This document shows, piece by piece, positions 35,458 through 44,598 of a stretch of 46,925 nucleotides of DNA. The stretch is from Oceanospirillaceae bacterium (GTDB lineage Bacteria; Pseudomonadota; Gammaproteobacteria; Pseudomonadales; Balneatricaceae). The notes under the pieces were generated by a model. It was not told the origin of the DNA. It did not search any database and saw nothing but the letters and a program-made list of their open reading frames with translations. The stretch lies in the NCBI GenBank assembly GCA_013215375.1, contig JABSRB010000043.1, positions 1 to 46,925 of the forward strand, given 5' to 3'. The number at the start of each line of letters is the position of its first letter. Position 1 is the stretch's first letter. Both the position numbers and the translations under genes were made by a program.

Positions 35458-36045
35458 ATGAGTAGCCAGTTAAAAACGAACAAAGATATAGAGCCAATCG
35501 CTCAAGTACTCTGTGAAAAAGTAAAGGGATTGCGCAAGGACAAAGGCTGGACCTTAGAAGCCTTTTCCGCCATTTCCGGCGTGAGCCGCTCGATGTTATC
35601 GCAGATAGAGCGCGGTAAAGCTAATCCGACTTTAGCGGTAGCTTGTAGAATTGCCCAAGCCTTTGCAATCTCAGTGGGTGAGCTAGTGGATGAGCCCTGG
35701 ACTGCCTCTGCTATTGAAGTGATTCGTCGCGATGACCCGGCATTTATGTATCGCAGTGACAGTCAGTGCAAAATAAGAACGTTGTCGCCGCTGAACATGG
35801 AAAAGAATATTGAGTTTTACGAGTTATCGATTAGCGTGGGAGCGCAGTTAAAAAGCGCCGCGCATTTTGAAGGTGCGAGAGAGTTCATCACGGTAGAAAA
35901 AGGCGAAATTGAAATTACTGCTGGCGTCGATTCTAGTGCGTTAGCTGAGGGAGATTCTGCCCATTATCGCGGTGATGTGACACACAATATTAAAAACACC
36001 GGCCAGATAGAAGCGGTTTGTTTTTTGGTGGTCAGCTATAGCTAG
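35458..36045 (+). CDS. XRE-family regulator with C-terminal cupin domain
   Basis: The protein has an HTH_3 domain (about residues 15-68 of this start, VKGLRKDKGWTLEAFSAISG followed by SRSMLSQIERGKANPTL) and a cupin domain to the end, with EGDSAHYRGDVTHNIKN as the second cupin motif. Such regulators often sense a small amino-acid-like ligand. It is divergent from tdh-kbl, so a role in threonine catabolism control is inferred. An in-frame ATG at 35392 would add 22 residues, but it lies only 12 bases after a TATAAT box; I therefore prefer 35458. Confidence 0.85.
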   Translation: MSSQLKTNKDIEPIAQVLCEKVKGLRKDKGWTLEAFSAISGVSRSMLSQIERGKANPTLAVACRIAQAFAISVGELVDEPWTASAIEVIRRDDPAFMYRSDSQCKIRTLSPLNMEKNIEFYELSISVGAQLKSAAHFEGAREFITVEKGEIEITAGVDSSALAEGDSAHYRGDVTHNIKNTGQIEAVCFLVVSYS

Positions 36046-36111
36046 TCTAGAGCACCTCGTACCATATGGTGTTTATCGGTACGTCCCTGTTTCAGGATAA
36101 TCACTCGCTAA

Positions 36112-36142
36112 TTTAAGTGGATATTCATCTTTAAGTGGATAT
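36112..36142. promoter_or_regulatory. Direct repeat of TTTAAGTGGATAT
   Basis: Two identical 13-mers start at 36112 and 36130, 18 bases apart, in the region between the XRE-cupin gene and the diguanylate cyclase. A related AAAGTGGATAT word lies near 38180. The spacing is nearly two helical turns, which suits a protein-binding site. A possible -10 box TATAAT for the cyclase is at 36257-36262. Confidence 0.35.
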
Positions 36143-36306
36143 CATGGTGAATGTAGTCTGAATTATCACATAAAATGTTATTCGTTGTGGGCTGGATAAT
36201 AGTTCGGCTGTTGTTTTAATGTAACAGATAGTTTTTTATATTCGGCTTTTAGCGACTATAATCTTACTTAATAAGGACATATCAATCGTATACAGGATGT
36301 ATATTT

Positions 36307-37854
36307 ATGCCCCAAGGTGCTCTTCAATCTTCTAATACTTCATTAAACCGTCGGAAAATTGCGGCAGGCTTCGTGGCTGTTGTACTTATCGTCACAGCCT
36401 TAGCTATTAATTCCAGCGTACAGATTGGTCGGATCATTCAAGGTTATGACACTCTTTTACATCAGCCTTTTGCATTTTCTCACGCGGTAAAAAGCATTCA
36501 TTTTCACACTGTAACCATGAGCTTGCGCATGCAAAATTTGATATCCGCGCCCGATACGAAACAGCGCGATAAAGTACTTAGTAATATCATTGATACGCAA
36601 TCGCGCATTTACCACGAGTATCAAATTATAGACAGGCTCGATAACCCGCAGTGGGAGGCTGTCGCTAAAAGTAAAATATTGTTTGAGCAATGGCTGCCTC
36701 TAAAACAACAAGTCTACCTATTGTTGACAGAAGGAAAGCTCAAAGAAGCGGAGTTACTCAATAATACCCAGGCAAACGCCTACCTCGAAAAGTTAAAAAA
36801 TAATTTAGGCTCTCTCGAATTACTCGCTCATCAAATAGTTGATAAATACCAAGCTAAATCGCAAAAAACCTCCGATACCATCACCATCGCCACCTTTGTT
36901 TTGGCGGTACTGGCTATCGTTAGCGTTGCTTTATTAATGTTATTAGTATGGCGTACTATTGGTATTACAGAGCGTGCCCGCTCGCGTCGTCAGATCCTGA
37001 TTGATCAGCAAATATTAATAGCGGTATTAGATAAAGAGGGGCGTACGGTAGATGTGAGTAGTGCCTTGTGCAAATATTTAAACTGTAGCAGCGATGAGTT
37101 ATTAGGCAGCCGCAGAAAGTTTTTTTTAGCGAACAGTAATAGAAATAAGCAGCTTGAAGAAGATATTATCAATCGCATTTCAAAAGGTGAGCAGTGGCAC
37201 GGAGAAACGTCATATACCACTTTCAATGGCGATGTCCTCTGGGCTGAATCATCGATCATTCCCATTTTTGACGAGTGCTATCAAGTTGAGGGCTACACTA
37301 ATATATTGCACGATTTAACCAGTAAAAAGCTCGCTACCATCGATAAATTGACCGGCCTACTCAACCGTCGTAGTTACGATGAAATACTCACAGATCAAAT
37401 CAGTTTAGCGGTCAGAAACAACCTGCCTATATCACTGGCAATACTCGATATAGATTATTTTAAACGCTTCAATGATTCGTACGGTCACCCGGAGGGCGAT
37501 GTAGCGCTGAAAAAAGTCAGCAGCGTGCTACTCAAATGCCTGCAGCGCCCGAGTGATTTTGTATTTCGGATTGGCGGTGAGGAGTTTGCTGTTTTAATTT
37601 CTGGTCTAAATAAACAGAAAATAGAAAACTATTTAAATAATATTAGAGAGAAGATACAAGGACTAAAGATTGCCAATAAAAACAGTAGTGTCTGCCCGCA
37701 TCTGACTATTTCCATAGGCGCAGTGGTGTTGGTGGAAGGTGCTTTGAATGAACAAGCGCTGTATAAGTTAGCCGATAAAGCCTTGTATGAGGCAAAAGTG
37801 AAGCGCAATACTGTATTAGTGGAGAGCTATAAGGGCGAAACAAAGCGCGCTTAA
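36307..37854 (+). CDS. Membrane-bound diguanylate cyclase (PAS-GGDEF)
   Basis: The 515-residue protein should make cyclic di-GMP from two GTP. Two membrane helices (about 18-36 and 192-215) enclose a helical periplasmic sensor region; a PAS domain (about 232-345, starting ILIAVLDKEGRTVDVSS) leads into a GGDEF domain from about 350 (DKLTGLLNRRSYDEIL). The active site reads GGEEF at 423-427 and is complete. RPSD at 414-417, five residues before it, is an inhibitory I-site, so product feedback is likely. The periplasmic ligand is unknown. It is a single gene with long flanking gaps. Confidence 0.93.
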   Translation: MPQGALQSSNTSLNRRKIAAGFVAVVLIVTALAINSSVQIGRIIQGYDTLLHQPFAFSHAVKSIHFHTVTMSLRMQNLISAPDTKQRDKVLSNIIDTQSRIYHEYQIIDRLDNPQWEAVAKSKILFEQWLPLKQQVYLLLTEGKLKEAELLNNTQANAYLEKLKNNLGSLELLAHQIVDKYQAKSQKTSDTITIATFVLAVLAIVSVALLMLLVWRTIGITERARSRRQILIDQQILIAVLDKEGRTVDVSSALCKYLNCSSDELLGSRRKFFLANSNRNKQLEEDIINRISKGEQWHGETSYTTFNGDVLWAESSIIPIFDECYQVEGYTNILHDLTSKKLATIDKLTGLLNRRSYDEILTDQISLAVRNNLPISLAILDIDYFKRFNDSYGHPEGDVALKKVSSVLLKCLQRPSDFVFRIGGEEFAVLISGLNKQKIENYLNNIREKIQGLKIANKNSSVCPHLTISIGAVVLVEGALNEQALYKLADKALYEAKVKRNTVLVESYKGETKRA

Positions 37855-38351
37855 GGTTAACAGTTAAGGTAAATCGCTGTTAAAAGGGTTTAGTGTATAG
37901 ACAAGTCGGAGCAATCGAATGCGCCCTTGGCGCGGCTAATCCTTTGGGGCATTTTTACCGAAATTACCGTCAGAGGTAATATTGCGAAACATTTTGTTAG
38001 TAACTCTTTAATCGGGTGGAATTTGCTTCGTTGGAAATTCTTATTTATCTGAGGCCCTCTACCTTCGTGAGTTCTGGGACTATCTGCTAATGGGTGAAAA
38101 AGCACGGGTTTCGAGTTTAAATAACCTTAGTTTTTTTCTGCCAGAGTCCGTTATCTGATGCATCTTCTTGCTAAACAATAAAGTGGATATTAGGATATCG
38201 TTGTTGGCGTTTATCGGCATACAGTTGGCGTTTTTTTTGTATATAATCGAAGTAAATATAGTCAGGGGACCGTCTTCTATATTATGCCGTTAAATCAATT
38301 GCCTAGCTTGTGAAATTGTCGTTATAGAAAATGAGAATTAAGTAGAAAACT
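37855..38351. other. Non-coding stretch after the diguanylate cyclase
   Basis: About 500 bases without a supported gene. A 71-codon minus-strand open frame (37890-38105) has no recognisable family or ribosome site. Near the right end a TTGGCGTTT word is repeated at 38204 and 38225, followed by TATAAT at 38242-38247, which may be the promoter of the amidotransferase gene. No repeat element or RNA gene was recognised. Confidence 0.4.
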
Positions 38352-39113
38352 ATGAAAAAAATTAAGTTCGGAATTTTAGAGGTAGGTGTGCCGCCCAGTG
38401 AGCTAGAAGAAGCGCATGGTAGCTACCCAGATATGTTCAAAACACTGCTCAATCAAGCGGTTAAATCTTTCCTTAATTTGGATTTTGAATTTCAATACTT
38501 TCAAGTGCTCGATGGCGATATTCCCAGTGATCCATCGCTGTGCGATGCTTGGTTAATCACTGGGTCAAAATTTGGCGTGTATGAAGCGCACGTTTGGATT
38601 GAGCCTCTCTCATCTCTCGTAAAATCTTGTTATCAGCAAGATGTGCCGATGATCGGTATCTGTTTTGGTCATCAGTTAATTGCCCAGGCGCTGGGGGGAA
38701 AAGTGATTAAATCCAATAAAGGTTGGAGCTTGGGGGTGCAAGAGTACCGGCTTGAGCAACAGCCTAGCTGGCTGCAAGACACGCAGGATGTTTTTTCAAT
38801 CCAAGCTTATCACCAAGATCAAGTGGTAGAGTTGCCAGAAAATACTCAAATATTAGCAAGCTCAGAATTTTGTCCCCTGGCTGCCCTGAATTTTAATGAC
38901 AGGGCTATTTCGTTCCAGGGGCACCCGGAATTTGATCCGCACTACACTAAAAAACTATTGTGTAGTCGACGTGATATGCAGCTACTGCCTATTGAATTAA
39001 GCAATCAAGCGATTGATTTGGTGAATACGCCGATACAGCGGGAGTTGGTCGCCAAATGGATTTGCCAATTTTTAGAATTTAAATTATCCAGTGCTAATAG
39101 CAGTCATATATAG
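38352..39113 (+). CDS. Class I glutamine amidotransferase-like protein
   Basis: The 253-residue protein consists of a single class I glutamine amidotransferase domain similar to the N-terminal half of GMP synthetase. The nucleophile Cys104 is in GICFGHQ, and the His191 and Glu193 of the triad are in QGHPEF, so it should be able to hydrolyse glutamine or a gamma-glutamyl compound. It has no synthetase partner domain. It is not PuuD-like, which uses a different GATase (C26) sequence. It is 31 bases upstream of an aldehyde dehydrogenase gene, suggesting a shared transcript; the substrate is unknown. Confidence 0.85.
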   Translation: MKKIKFGILEVGVPPSELEEAHGSYPDMFKTLLNQAVKSFLNLDFEFQYFQVLDGDIPSDPSLCDAWLITGSKFGVYEAHVWIEPLSSLVKSCYQQDVPMIGICFGHQLIAQALGGKVIKSNKGWSLGVQEYRLEQQPSWLQDTQDVFSIQAYHQDQVVELPENTQILASSEFCPLAALNFNDRAISFQGHPEFDPHYTKKLLCSRRDMQLLPIELSNQAIDLVNTPIQRELVAKWICQFLEFKLSSANSSHI

Positions 39114-39144
39114 CCATAAGCGCGCTATTTTTAAGGGGAAAGAT

Positions 39145-40581
39145 ATGTTGGAAAAAAGAAATTTCTTTATTAATGGGCAGTGGGTCGCTCCCAATAAACC
39201 AAATGATTATGCGGTGATTAACCCAGCGACAGAACAGCCATGTGCCACTATTTCTCTCGGTGATAAAGCCGATACCGATGCGGCAGTTGCCGCAGCAAAA
39301 GGTGCTTTAAGTAGTTGGTCGCAAAGACCTAAACAGGAGCGACTAGCGCTGTTAGAATCTTTATTGGTTGAATACAAGAAACGTTGGTCAGACATGGCGC
39401 AGGCCATCTCCATCGAAATGGGAGCGCCGATTGATTTAGCCGATACAGCGCAAACCGGTTGTGGCTATAGTCATATTAAAGATTTCATTGATGCCTATCG
39501 CTCTTTTGAAGCAGAATCTGCATTGGGAGATGCAAGCAATCCAGAGATAATTATCAAGGAACCGATAGGTGTTTGTGGATTAATAACGCCTTGGAATTGG
39601 CCGATGAATCAGGTGACTCTCAAGGTGGTTCCCGCACTTGCCGTCGGTTGCACGGTGGTCTTAAAACCTTCTGAAGAATCCCCTTTGTCGGCAATGGTGT
39701 TTGCACAAATGATAGAGGCGGCTGGTTTTCCTGAGGGCGTGTTTAACTTAGTCAATGGTGATGGCCCTGGTGTAGGTAGTCAGATATCCTCTCACCCTGA
39801 TATCGACATGATCTCTTTTACCGGCTCTACGCGTGCCGGGGCGTTAATTACTAAAGCGGCGGCTGATACCGTGAAACGAGTGACATTAGAGCTCGGCGGA
39901 AAAGGCGCTAACATCATTTTTGCCGATGCCGATGAGAGCGCGGTTAAACGTGGTGTATTACATTGTTTTAACAATTCCGGTCAATCTTGTAATGCACCGA
40001 CACGCATGCTGGTAGAGCGCAGTATTTATGATGCAGCGGTAGTGACCGCGAGGGAAATAGCCGCGCAAGTAAAAGTGGCAAGCCCTACCTTGAGCGGCCG
40101 ACATTTAGGCCCGGTGGTGAATAAACTACAATTTGACAAAATACAGGGAATGATCGCTGTGGGCATCGAGGAGGGTGCTAAGTTGGAAACCGGTGGACTG
40201 GGACGCCCAGAGGGGCTGGAGCAAGGCTATTACATCAAGCCAACCTTATTTAGTGGTGTAGACAATGATATGCGCATTGCTCGAGAGGAGATCTTTGGTC
40301 CAGTGCTGGCGATGATCCCCTTTGATACAGAGGCGCAGGCAATCGCCATCGCCAATGATAGTCTGTACGGTTTAACCCACTACATACAAACCCAAGATAA
40401 ACAGAGAGCTAAGCGGGTGGCGCGCCAATTACGCAGTGGTATGGTGCGAGTCAACGGTGTGGACGCCAGTGCCGCCGCTCCTTTTGGTGGCTACAAACAA
40501 TCGGGTAATGGCCGAGAGGGCGGAGTATGGGGCTTAGAGGATTTTTTAGAAACTAAACACGTCACCCAATGGATAGACTAA
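39145..40581 (+). CDS. NAD(P)-dependent aldehyde dehydrogenase
   Basis: A 478-residue aldehyde dehydrogenase that oxidises an unidentified aldehyde to its acid. Visible motifs are ITPWNWPMNQ near residue 148, the catalytic glutamate E249 in LELGGKGAN, the nucleophile C282 in SGQSCNAPTRM, and EEIFGPVLAMIPF near 380. I set the start at 39145 because of the strong ribosome site AAGGGGA 6 bases upstream; an upstream ATG at 39091 would overlap the preceding gene. No substrate-specific signature is recognised. Confidence 0.93.
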   Translation: MLEKRNFFINGQWVAPNKPNDYAVINPATEQPCATISLGDKADTDAAVAAAKGALSSWSQRPKQERLALLESLLVEYKKRWSDMAQAISIEMGAPIDLADTAQTGCGYSHIKDFIDAYRSFEAESALGDASNPEIIIKEPIGVCGLITPWNWPMNQVTLKVVPALAVGCTVVLKPSEESPLSAMVFAQMIEAAGFPEGVFNLVNGDGPGVGSQISSHPDIDMISFTGSTRAGALITKAAADTVKRVTLELGGKGANIIFADADESAVKRGVLHCFNNSGQSCNAPTRMLVERSIYDAAVVTAREIAAQVKVASPTLSGRHLGPVVNKLQFDKIQGMIAVGIEEGAKLETGGLGRPEGLEQGYYIKPTLFSGVDNDMRIAREEIFGPVLAMIPFDTEAQAIAIANDSLYGLTHYIQTQDKQRAKRVARQLRSGMVRVNGVDASAAAPFGGYKQSGNGREGGVWGLEDFLETKHVTQWID

Positions 40582-41280
40582 TCGTTGAGAGTGCACTCTT
40601 ATATCGCTGCTGGTCATCCTGAGTGCTAAGGGTCTGATGATGCGAGTTTGACGAATGGTTACTATTCCCCAAACAGCAGCGCAATCCTCGACAGTAGCTG
40701 CTCGATCGAAAAATATTAATCGTCGAGCCAGATTGTGGGGGAACACTATTGTTAGTCGTGCGCTGTGTCGATTTTTAGGCTGTTGGGGAGAAGAACTAAT
40801 TAATAGCAGTGTCAAATTATTAGGCGGTAACAGCGAGTGGAATAAACGGTTAGACAAGTACATTATCAACCGTATATAACAGGGCTAGGAATGGTGCGGG
40901 GAAATAATCGATACTAACTTTTAAGGGGGGGCTCAGGGACAAGTCTTCTATTTGTGCTAAATTTTAATGAAAGCGATTCAAAGAGTAGACTCTACCAATG
41001 CTTTACATGACTAAATAAGCCTCGCAGTCAGAATTATGAGACCTATCTCTCTAGCCATTTTTGATTTAGGCTTAGGTGAAAAATTACTCTTATTTAAACA
41101 GTTAAAAGAGTGGATTCGAATATTGAAAAATTCCTAATCAAAACAGTAGTGTCGGTCAGTATTTGACGGTCTAGCTAGGTGTTTTCAATATGATAAAACC
41201 TATAGCAATGATTCAACGACTCTATTTTTACGCAGTAGATACTATTAATTCAGGATTTAATTCGGCTAGGAAGCTATGTA
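40582..41280. other. Long non-coding stretch between aldehyde dehydrogenase and binding protein
   Basis: About 700 bases. A 74-codon plus-strand frame (40655-40879) and an opposite-strand frame (40546-40869) lack family resemblance and are not called. The words GTCATCCTGAGTGCTAAGGG and TCTGATGATGCGAG near 40613-40646 resemble fragments of a dispersed intergenic repeat. No RNA gene or clear promoter was recognised. Confidence 0.35.
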
Positions 41281-42027
41281 ATGAAGATTTATACCAGAAT
41301 TTTCCTCCTCTGTTGTTTTATTCATAGTCATGTTCAGGCGAGAGACTTAGTCGCTAGTATAGCGCTGCTACCTAACTTAACCGGACTCAACGAGCGGGGA
41401 GAGCCAGTGGGAAGGCTGGTGGATGTCGTCAGAGCGATGAGTGATATATACCAAGAGGGAGAAATATCAATAAAACTTTACCCTTTTGCCCGCTCTTTAG
41501 ACAATGTGGTGACGGGGAGAGCAGATTTTCATTTACCAATAATAAAACCTGAAGCAAATAACTTAGAGGGGCTACCGTATGGATTTAGTAGCCAGTCATT
41601 AGGAAAAGTCGTTTTTGTGCTCTACGCCCGTGCCGATAAACCTCGGTTAGATATCAATAATCTCAGTCAGTACCATTTGAGCACGATGCGCGGGCACAAG
41701 ATGAGTTTTAACTTTGCAATTACGGAAGATACATTGATTAAGCAGGGGATAGAAAAAGTAATTCGCGGTCGCACTGATGGCTATATTATGGCGATGGGGC
41801 CTACAGATACTTATATTAAGCGTCATAAAATCAAAAATATCAGACGTGTTTTTTTTGCGCAATTGGAAAGAGGTGTTGCTATCCCCAAAGGGGCAAGAGG
41901 TCAGAATATAGATAGGTTGATTACTAACATACTAGTAAAGTTAAAAGCTGACGGTCTACATATCCTAAACAGAGAATGGGCAGTGGAAGTCTATGATGAC
42001 TGGCAGCCCGCTCAAATGCCCTGGTAA
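41281..42027 (+). CDS. Periplasmic solute-binding-protein-like protein
   Basis: A 248-residue protein with an N-terminal signal peptide (about 1-20, cleaved after VQA) and the overall plan of a small bacterial extracellular solute-binding protein (family 3 type), with LYPFARSLDNVVTGRADFHLPII near residue 64 as the typical 'R-x-x-x-x-x-G-x-x-D' area. There is no permease or ATPase gene next to it, so it may be an orphan sensor or a partner for a distant transporter. It ends 12 bases from a convergent oxidoreductase gene. Ligand unknown. Confidence 0.7.
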   Translation: MKIYTRIFLLCCFIHSHVQARDLVASIALLPNLTGLNERGEPVGRLVDVVRAMSDIYQEGEISIKLYPFARSLDNVVTGRADFHLPIIKPEANNLEGLPYGFSSQSLGKVVFVLYARADKPRLDINNLSQYHLSTMRGHKMSFNFAITEDTLIKQGIEKVIRGRTDGYIMAMGPTDTYIKRHKIKNIRRVFFAQLERGVAIPKGARGQNIDRLITNILVKLKADGLHILNREWAVEVYDDWQPAQMPW

Positions 42028-42037
42028 ACATTTACCA
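42022..42037. terminator. Short palindrome at convergent gene ends
   Basis: TGGTAAA (42022-42028), two bases, and TTTACCA (42031-42037) form a perfect hairpin that overlaps the stop codon of the binding protein and abuts the stop of the convergent oxidase. There is no T run, so it may only pause or stabilise both transcripts. Confidence 0.35.
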
Positions 42038-42039
42038 TG

Positions 42040-43362
42040 TTATGCATCGGGACCGGTGCCATATTTTCTGCGCATAATCTCAGCCTTCATCGCAATATCT
42101 AAAATAGGTCTAGGAGGCATCCAAGTCGGTGCTGGGTATGCTAGCGCATCACTGAGTAATTGATTGTTATCTCCCAGCGCATAATCGGCTAATGCCAAGC
42201 CCATCGCGCTGCCTCTTGAAATTCCTGAAGCGTTGTAACACCCTGATACATAAATGTTATCGGCAAGTTTTCCAAAAAGACTTGATGAATTGCGGCTAAT
42301 GCAAAGCACTCCCTGCCAACTGTGCTCAAAGTTGAGTTCCTCTAACATGGGGAAGCGTTGGCGCAAACACAGCAGATGAGTTTGCTGCGCCGCTAACATT
42401 TGTGAACTTCTTAGAGGCGTCACGGCATTATAGGCGGCGGTATTACGAATTAATATGCGATGATCAGCGGTATAACGTATCGTAGCCCCCATCCCGTGTA
42501 AGGACAATATGCCCCAATCTTGAACATCGCCCAACAGTGTTTGCTCCTCTTTGGTTAATGGGCGAGTCAGGCTGGCAGTCATGGTAAGAGGAACGGTATA
42601 AGAGGGGCTGGGCGTCATGGTATGCAAAAATGCATTGCTGGCAAGCACCATGTTTTTAGCGATGACTTCTCCCTTTGCTGTACCTATATGAATAAGCCCT
42701 TTTTTATCCTCAACACTCAATGCAGCTGAGTAATCATGCAGTGTTACATTTTCAGGAAGGCTATCGCTGAGACCGCGAATTAAGGCTGCAGGTTGCAGCA
42801 TTACATCTGCTTTTGTCCATACACCGCGTCGATAGTAAGCGGTGCCTAAACGTTTAGATAATTGCGCTTGGGATAAATCCTCATGGGGGATTTGTGCTGC
42901 TTCTAACCAATGGATGAAATCATCCGCAGCCTTTGCTGAAGTGCTTGGTGCGCCGCAGTGAAACTTGCCAACATCACGCCACTGACAGTCGATTTGTTGC
43001 GCAGTAACAATTTGGCGCAGCGATTCAATACCGGCATTATTGATGCGATTAATACGCTTAAACTCTGCGAGCTTGGCTGGATTGTATGCCTCCCCACTAC
43101 TCGATGTAGCCACTGCAAAACCTGAATTACGCGATGAGGCACCCTCACCAATAGCGCCGGCATCTAAGATAATTATTTTATGATTGGGATTAGCTTCTGC
43201 CATGCGCCTGGCAAAGGCAATGCCAGTATAACCGCCGCCAATAACAACCCAGTCGGCTAAGTGTTTTCCCGCTAATACTGGAAAAGATCCGCGGCTGGGG
43301 AGATTGTTTATCCAGCCACATGTTTGGTCATTGTGCGGTAGTGAATCAATATTGTATTGCAT
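42040..43362 (-). CDS. FAD-dependent amine/amino-acid oxidase (DAO family)
   Basis: A 440-residue flavoprotein of the DadA/PuuB/OrdL type. It starts with the Trp-containing segment CGWINNLPS, then the FAD site WVVIGGGYTGIAFARRMAE (residues 34-52), ILDAGAIGEGASSRNSGF, and closes with the C-terminal FAD loop SGCYNASGISRGSAMGLALA. Members oxidise amines or amino acids to aldehydes or keto acids. The combination with the aldehyde dehydrogenase and amidotransferase upstream recalls the Puu putrescine route, but the gamma-glutamyl ligase PuuA is absent. Substrate unknown. Confidence 0.85.
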   Translation of the reverse strand: MQYNIDSLPHNDQTCGWINNLPSRGSFPVLAGKHLADWVVIGGGYTGIAFARRMAEANPNHKIIILDAGAIGEGASSRNSGFAVATSSSGEAYNPAKLAEFKRINRINNAGIESLRQIVTAQQIDCQWRDVGKFHCGAPSTSAKAADDFIHWLEAAQIPHEDLSQAQLSKRLGTAYYRRGVWTKADVMLQPAALIRGLSDSLPENVTLHDYSAALSVEDKKGLIHIGTAKGEVIAKNMVLASNAFLHTMTPSPSYTVPLTMTASLTRPLTKEEQTLLGDVQDWGILSLHGMGATIRYTADHRILIRNTAAYNAVTPLRSSQMLAAQQTHLLCLRQRFPMLEELNFEHSWQGVLCISRNSSSLFGKLADNIYVSGCYNASGISRGSAMGLALADYALGDNNQLLSDALAYPAPTWMPPRPILDIAMKAEIMRRKYGTGPDA

Positions 43363-43643
43363 AATTAGTGACTTCTCATCGGCTGGAAATGTTATTTATA
43401 ACGCCATGCAGTGGTTTTGGCATGATGAAGTTGACCACAGATAAGCATCACTTTTAAAGTAAATTCTAACTAAACTTAAATATTAAATTTGAATGGGCAA
43501 GTGCGATGCTTTGAAAACTCGCATCTATTTAAATGACAAAATATAGGTAATGACATATCACTTCAAGATTAACCAGTGAGTGCTATGTTTATTGATGATT
43601 TGTGGTTCTGCTCTTAGTCAATAAAGCTATTTGAATCAAGCCA

Positions 43644-44564
43644 TTAAAGCGCAGCATTAATTGCCTGTGCCAATTGCTGGTTCTGGTTAAATTGATCGCG
43701 CAACCACTGGCAGATTCGTAGCTTTCTATCATCTAATTCAAACGGTCGCGCCGACAGGCACAAGTATTTTGAACCGTCGGCAACAAAGCCAAAGGGGGCA
43801 TACAATTTCTGCTGCGTTAATAACCTGCTCACCATATGAATTGACATCAACGCCGCCCCTTGGCCGCTCTCTGCGGCTTCTAAGGCTAAAAAGTGGCGCT
43901 GGTGGTAAATGTCTTCTTTAAAGGCGTTACACTGGGTTTGTTCCTGCCAATTGAGCCATGCATCACTGCGGGTTTGGGAGTGAATACGGGTAATTTTTGC
44001 CTCATCTGTAGAGTCGCTGTTTTTTAGCTGGCTATCAAACACCGGCCCCACATATTCCTGACCTAAAGTGAAAATATGTAATTCATCATCAATGGGGAAG
44101 TCGTTTCTGCGAATGGCAATATCCGCTGGATCGCGGCGAAAATTCAGCGGGCCTCCGGCAGAGAGTACTTGGATCTTGACCCCTGTTTGCTGTTCAATCT
44201 CATTGAAATGCGGGATGAGAAATTTAAGACAGATAGTGGGCTCACAGGAAATTACCAGAGGCGCATTCAGCTTGTCGCTGGCTAAATCCTCAATCAGTGC
44301 GTCTAAATCGGAAAAAAGATCTGTCAAATGACTGGCAAGTACCGCGCCTGCAGGACTGAGCCTTGCCGTATTAGCATCGCGCACAAATAGCGCAAAGCCT
44401 AAACCCTCCTCCAAGTTTTTAATCTGTTTGCTGACAGCACTTTGGGATACGTACAGCTCGTCAGCGGCCCCAGAAAAGGTTTCGTGTCTGGAACAAGCTT
44501 CAAAAAATTTAAGTGACTTTAGGCTCCAGCGTCTGCTGGCCGAATGTGCTGATTCATTAGGCAT
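43644..44564 (-). CDS. LysR-family transcriptional regulator (GcvA-like)
   Basis: The protein has the LysR winged HTH near residues 12-60 (LKFFEACSRHETFSGAADEL then YVSQSAVSKQIKNLEE) and a substrate-binding domain from about 93 (LVISCEPTICLKFLIPHF), similar to GcvA-type regulators. I chose ATG 44564 with GAGGG 12 bases upstream. A GTG at 44600 has no ribosome site and lies in a palindrome that is probably the operator. It is divergent from the dioxygenase operon and probably controls it; the co-inducer may be the amino acid the operon handles. Confidence 0.88.
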   Translation of the reverse strand: MPNESAHSASRRWSLKSLKFFEACSRHETFSGAADELYVSQSAVSKQIKNLEEGLGFALFVRDANTARLSPAGAVLASHLTDLFSDLDALIEDLASDKLNAPLVISCEPTICLKFLIPHFNEIEQQTGVKIQVLSAGGPLNFRRDPADIAIRRNDFPIDDELHIFTLGQEYVGPVFDSQLKNSDSTDEAKITRIHSQTRSDAWLNWQEQTQCNAFKEDIYHQRHFLALEAAESGQGAALMSIHMVSRLLTQQKLYAPFGFVADGSKYLCLSARPFELDDRKLRICQWLRDQFNQNQQLAQAINAAL

Positions 44565-44598
44565 GACTTTTTGGAACCCTCGAGGCTGAATAAAACTC

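Noticed and set aside
37890-38105. 71-codon minus-strand frame after the diguanylate cyclase
   Set aside because: No recognisable domain, no ribosome site and no partner genes.
38352-39113. PuuD (gamma-glutamyl-GABA hydrolase)
   Set aside because: The nucleophile region GICFGHQ and overall pattern are of the GMP-synthetase-like class rather than the C26 peptidase type, and no PuuA gene is present.
40655-40879. 74-codon plus-strand frame after the aldehyde dehydrogenase
   Set aside because: Composition and sequence give no family support, and an equally long frame exists on the opposite strand.
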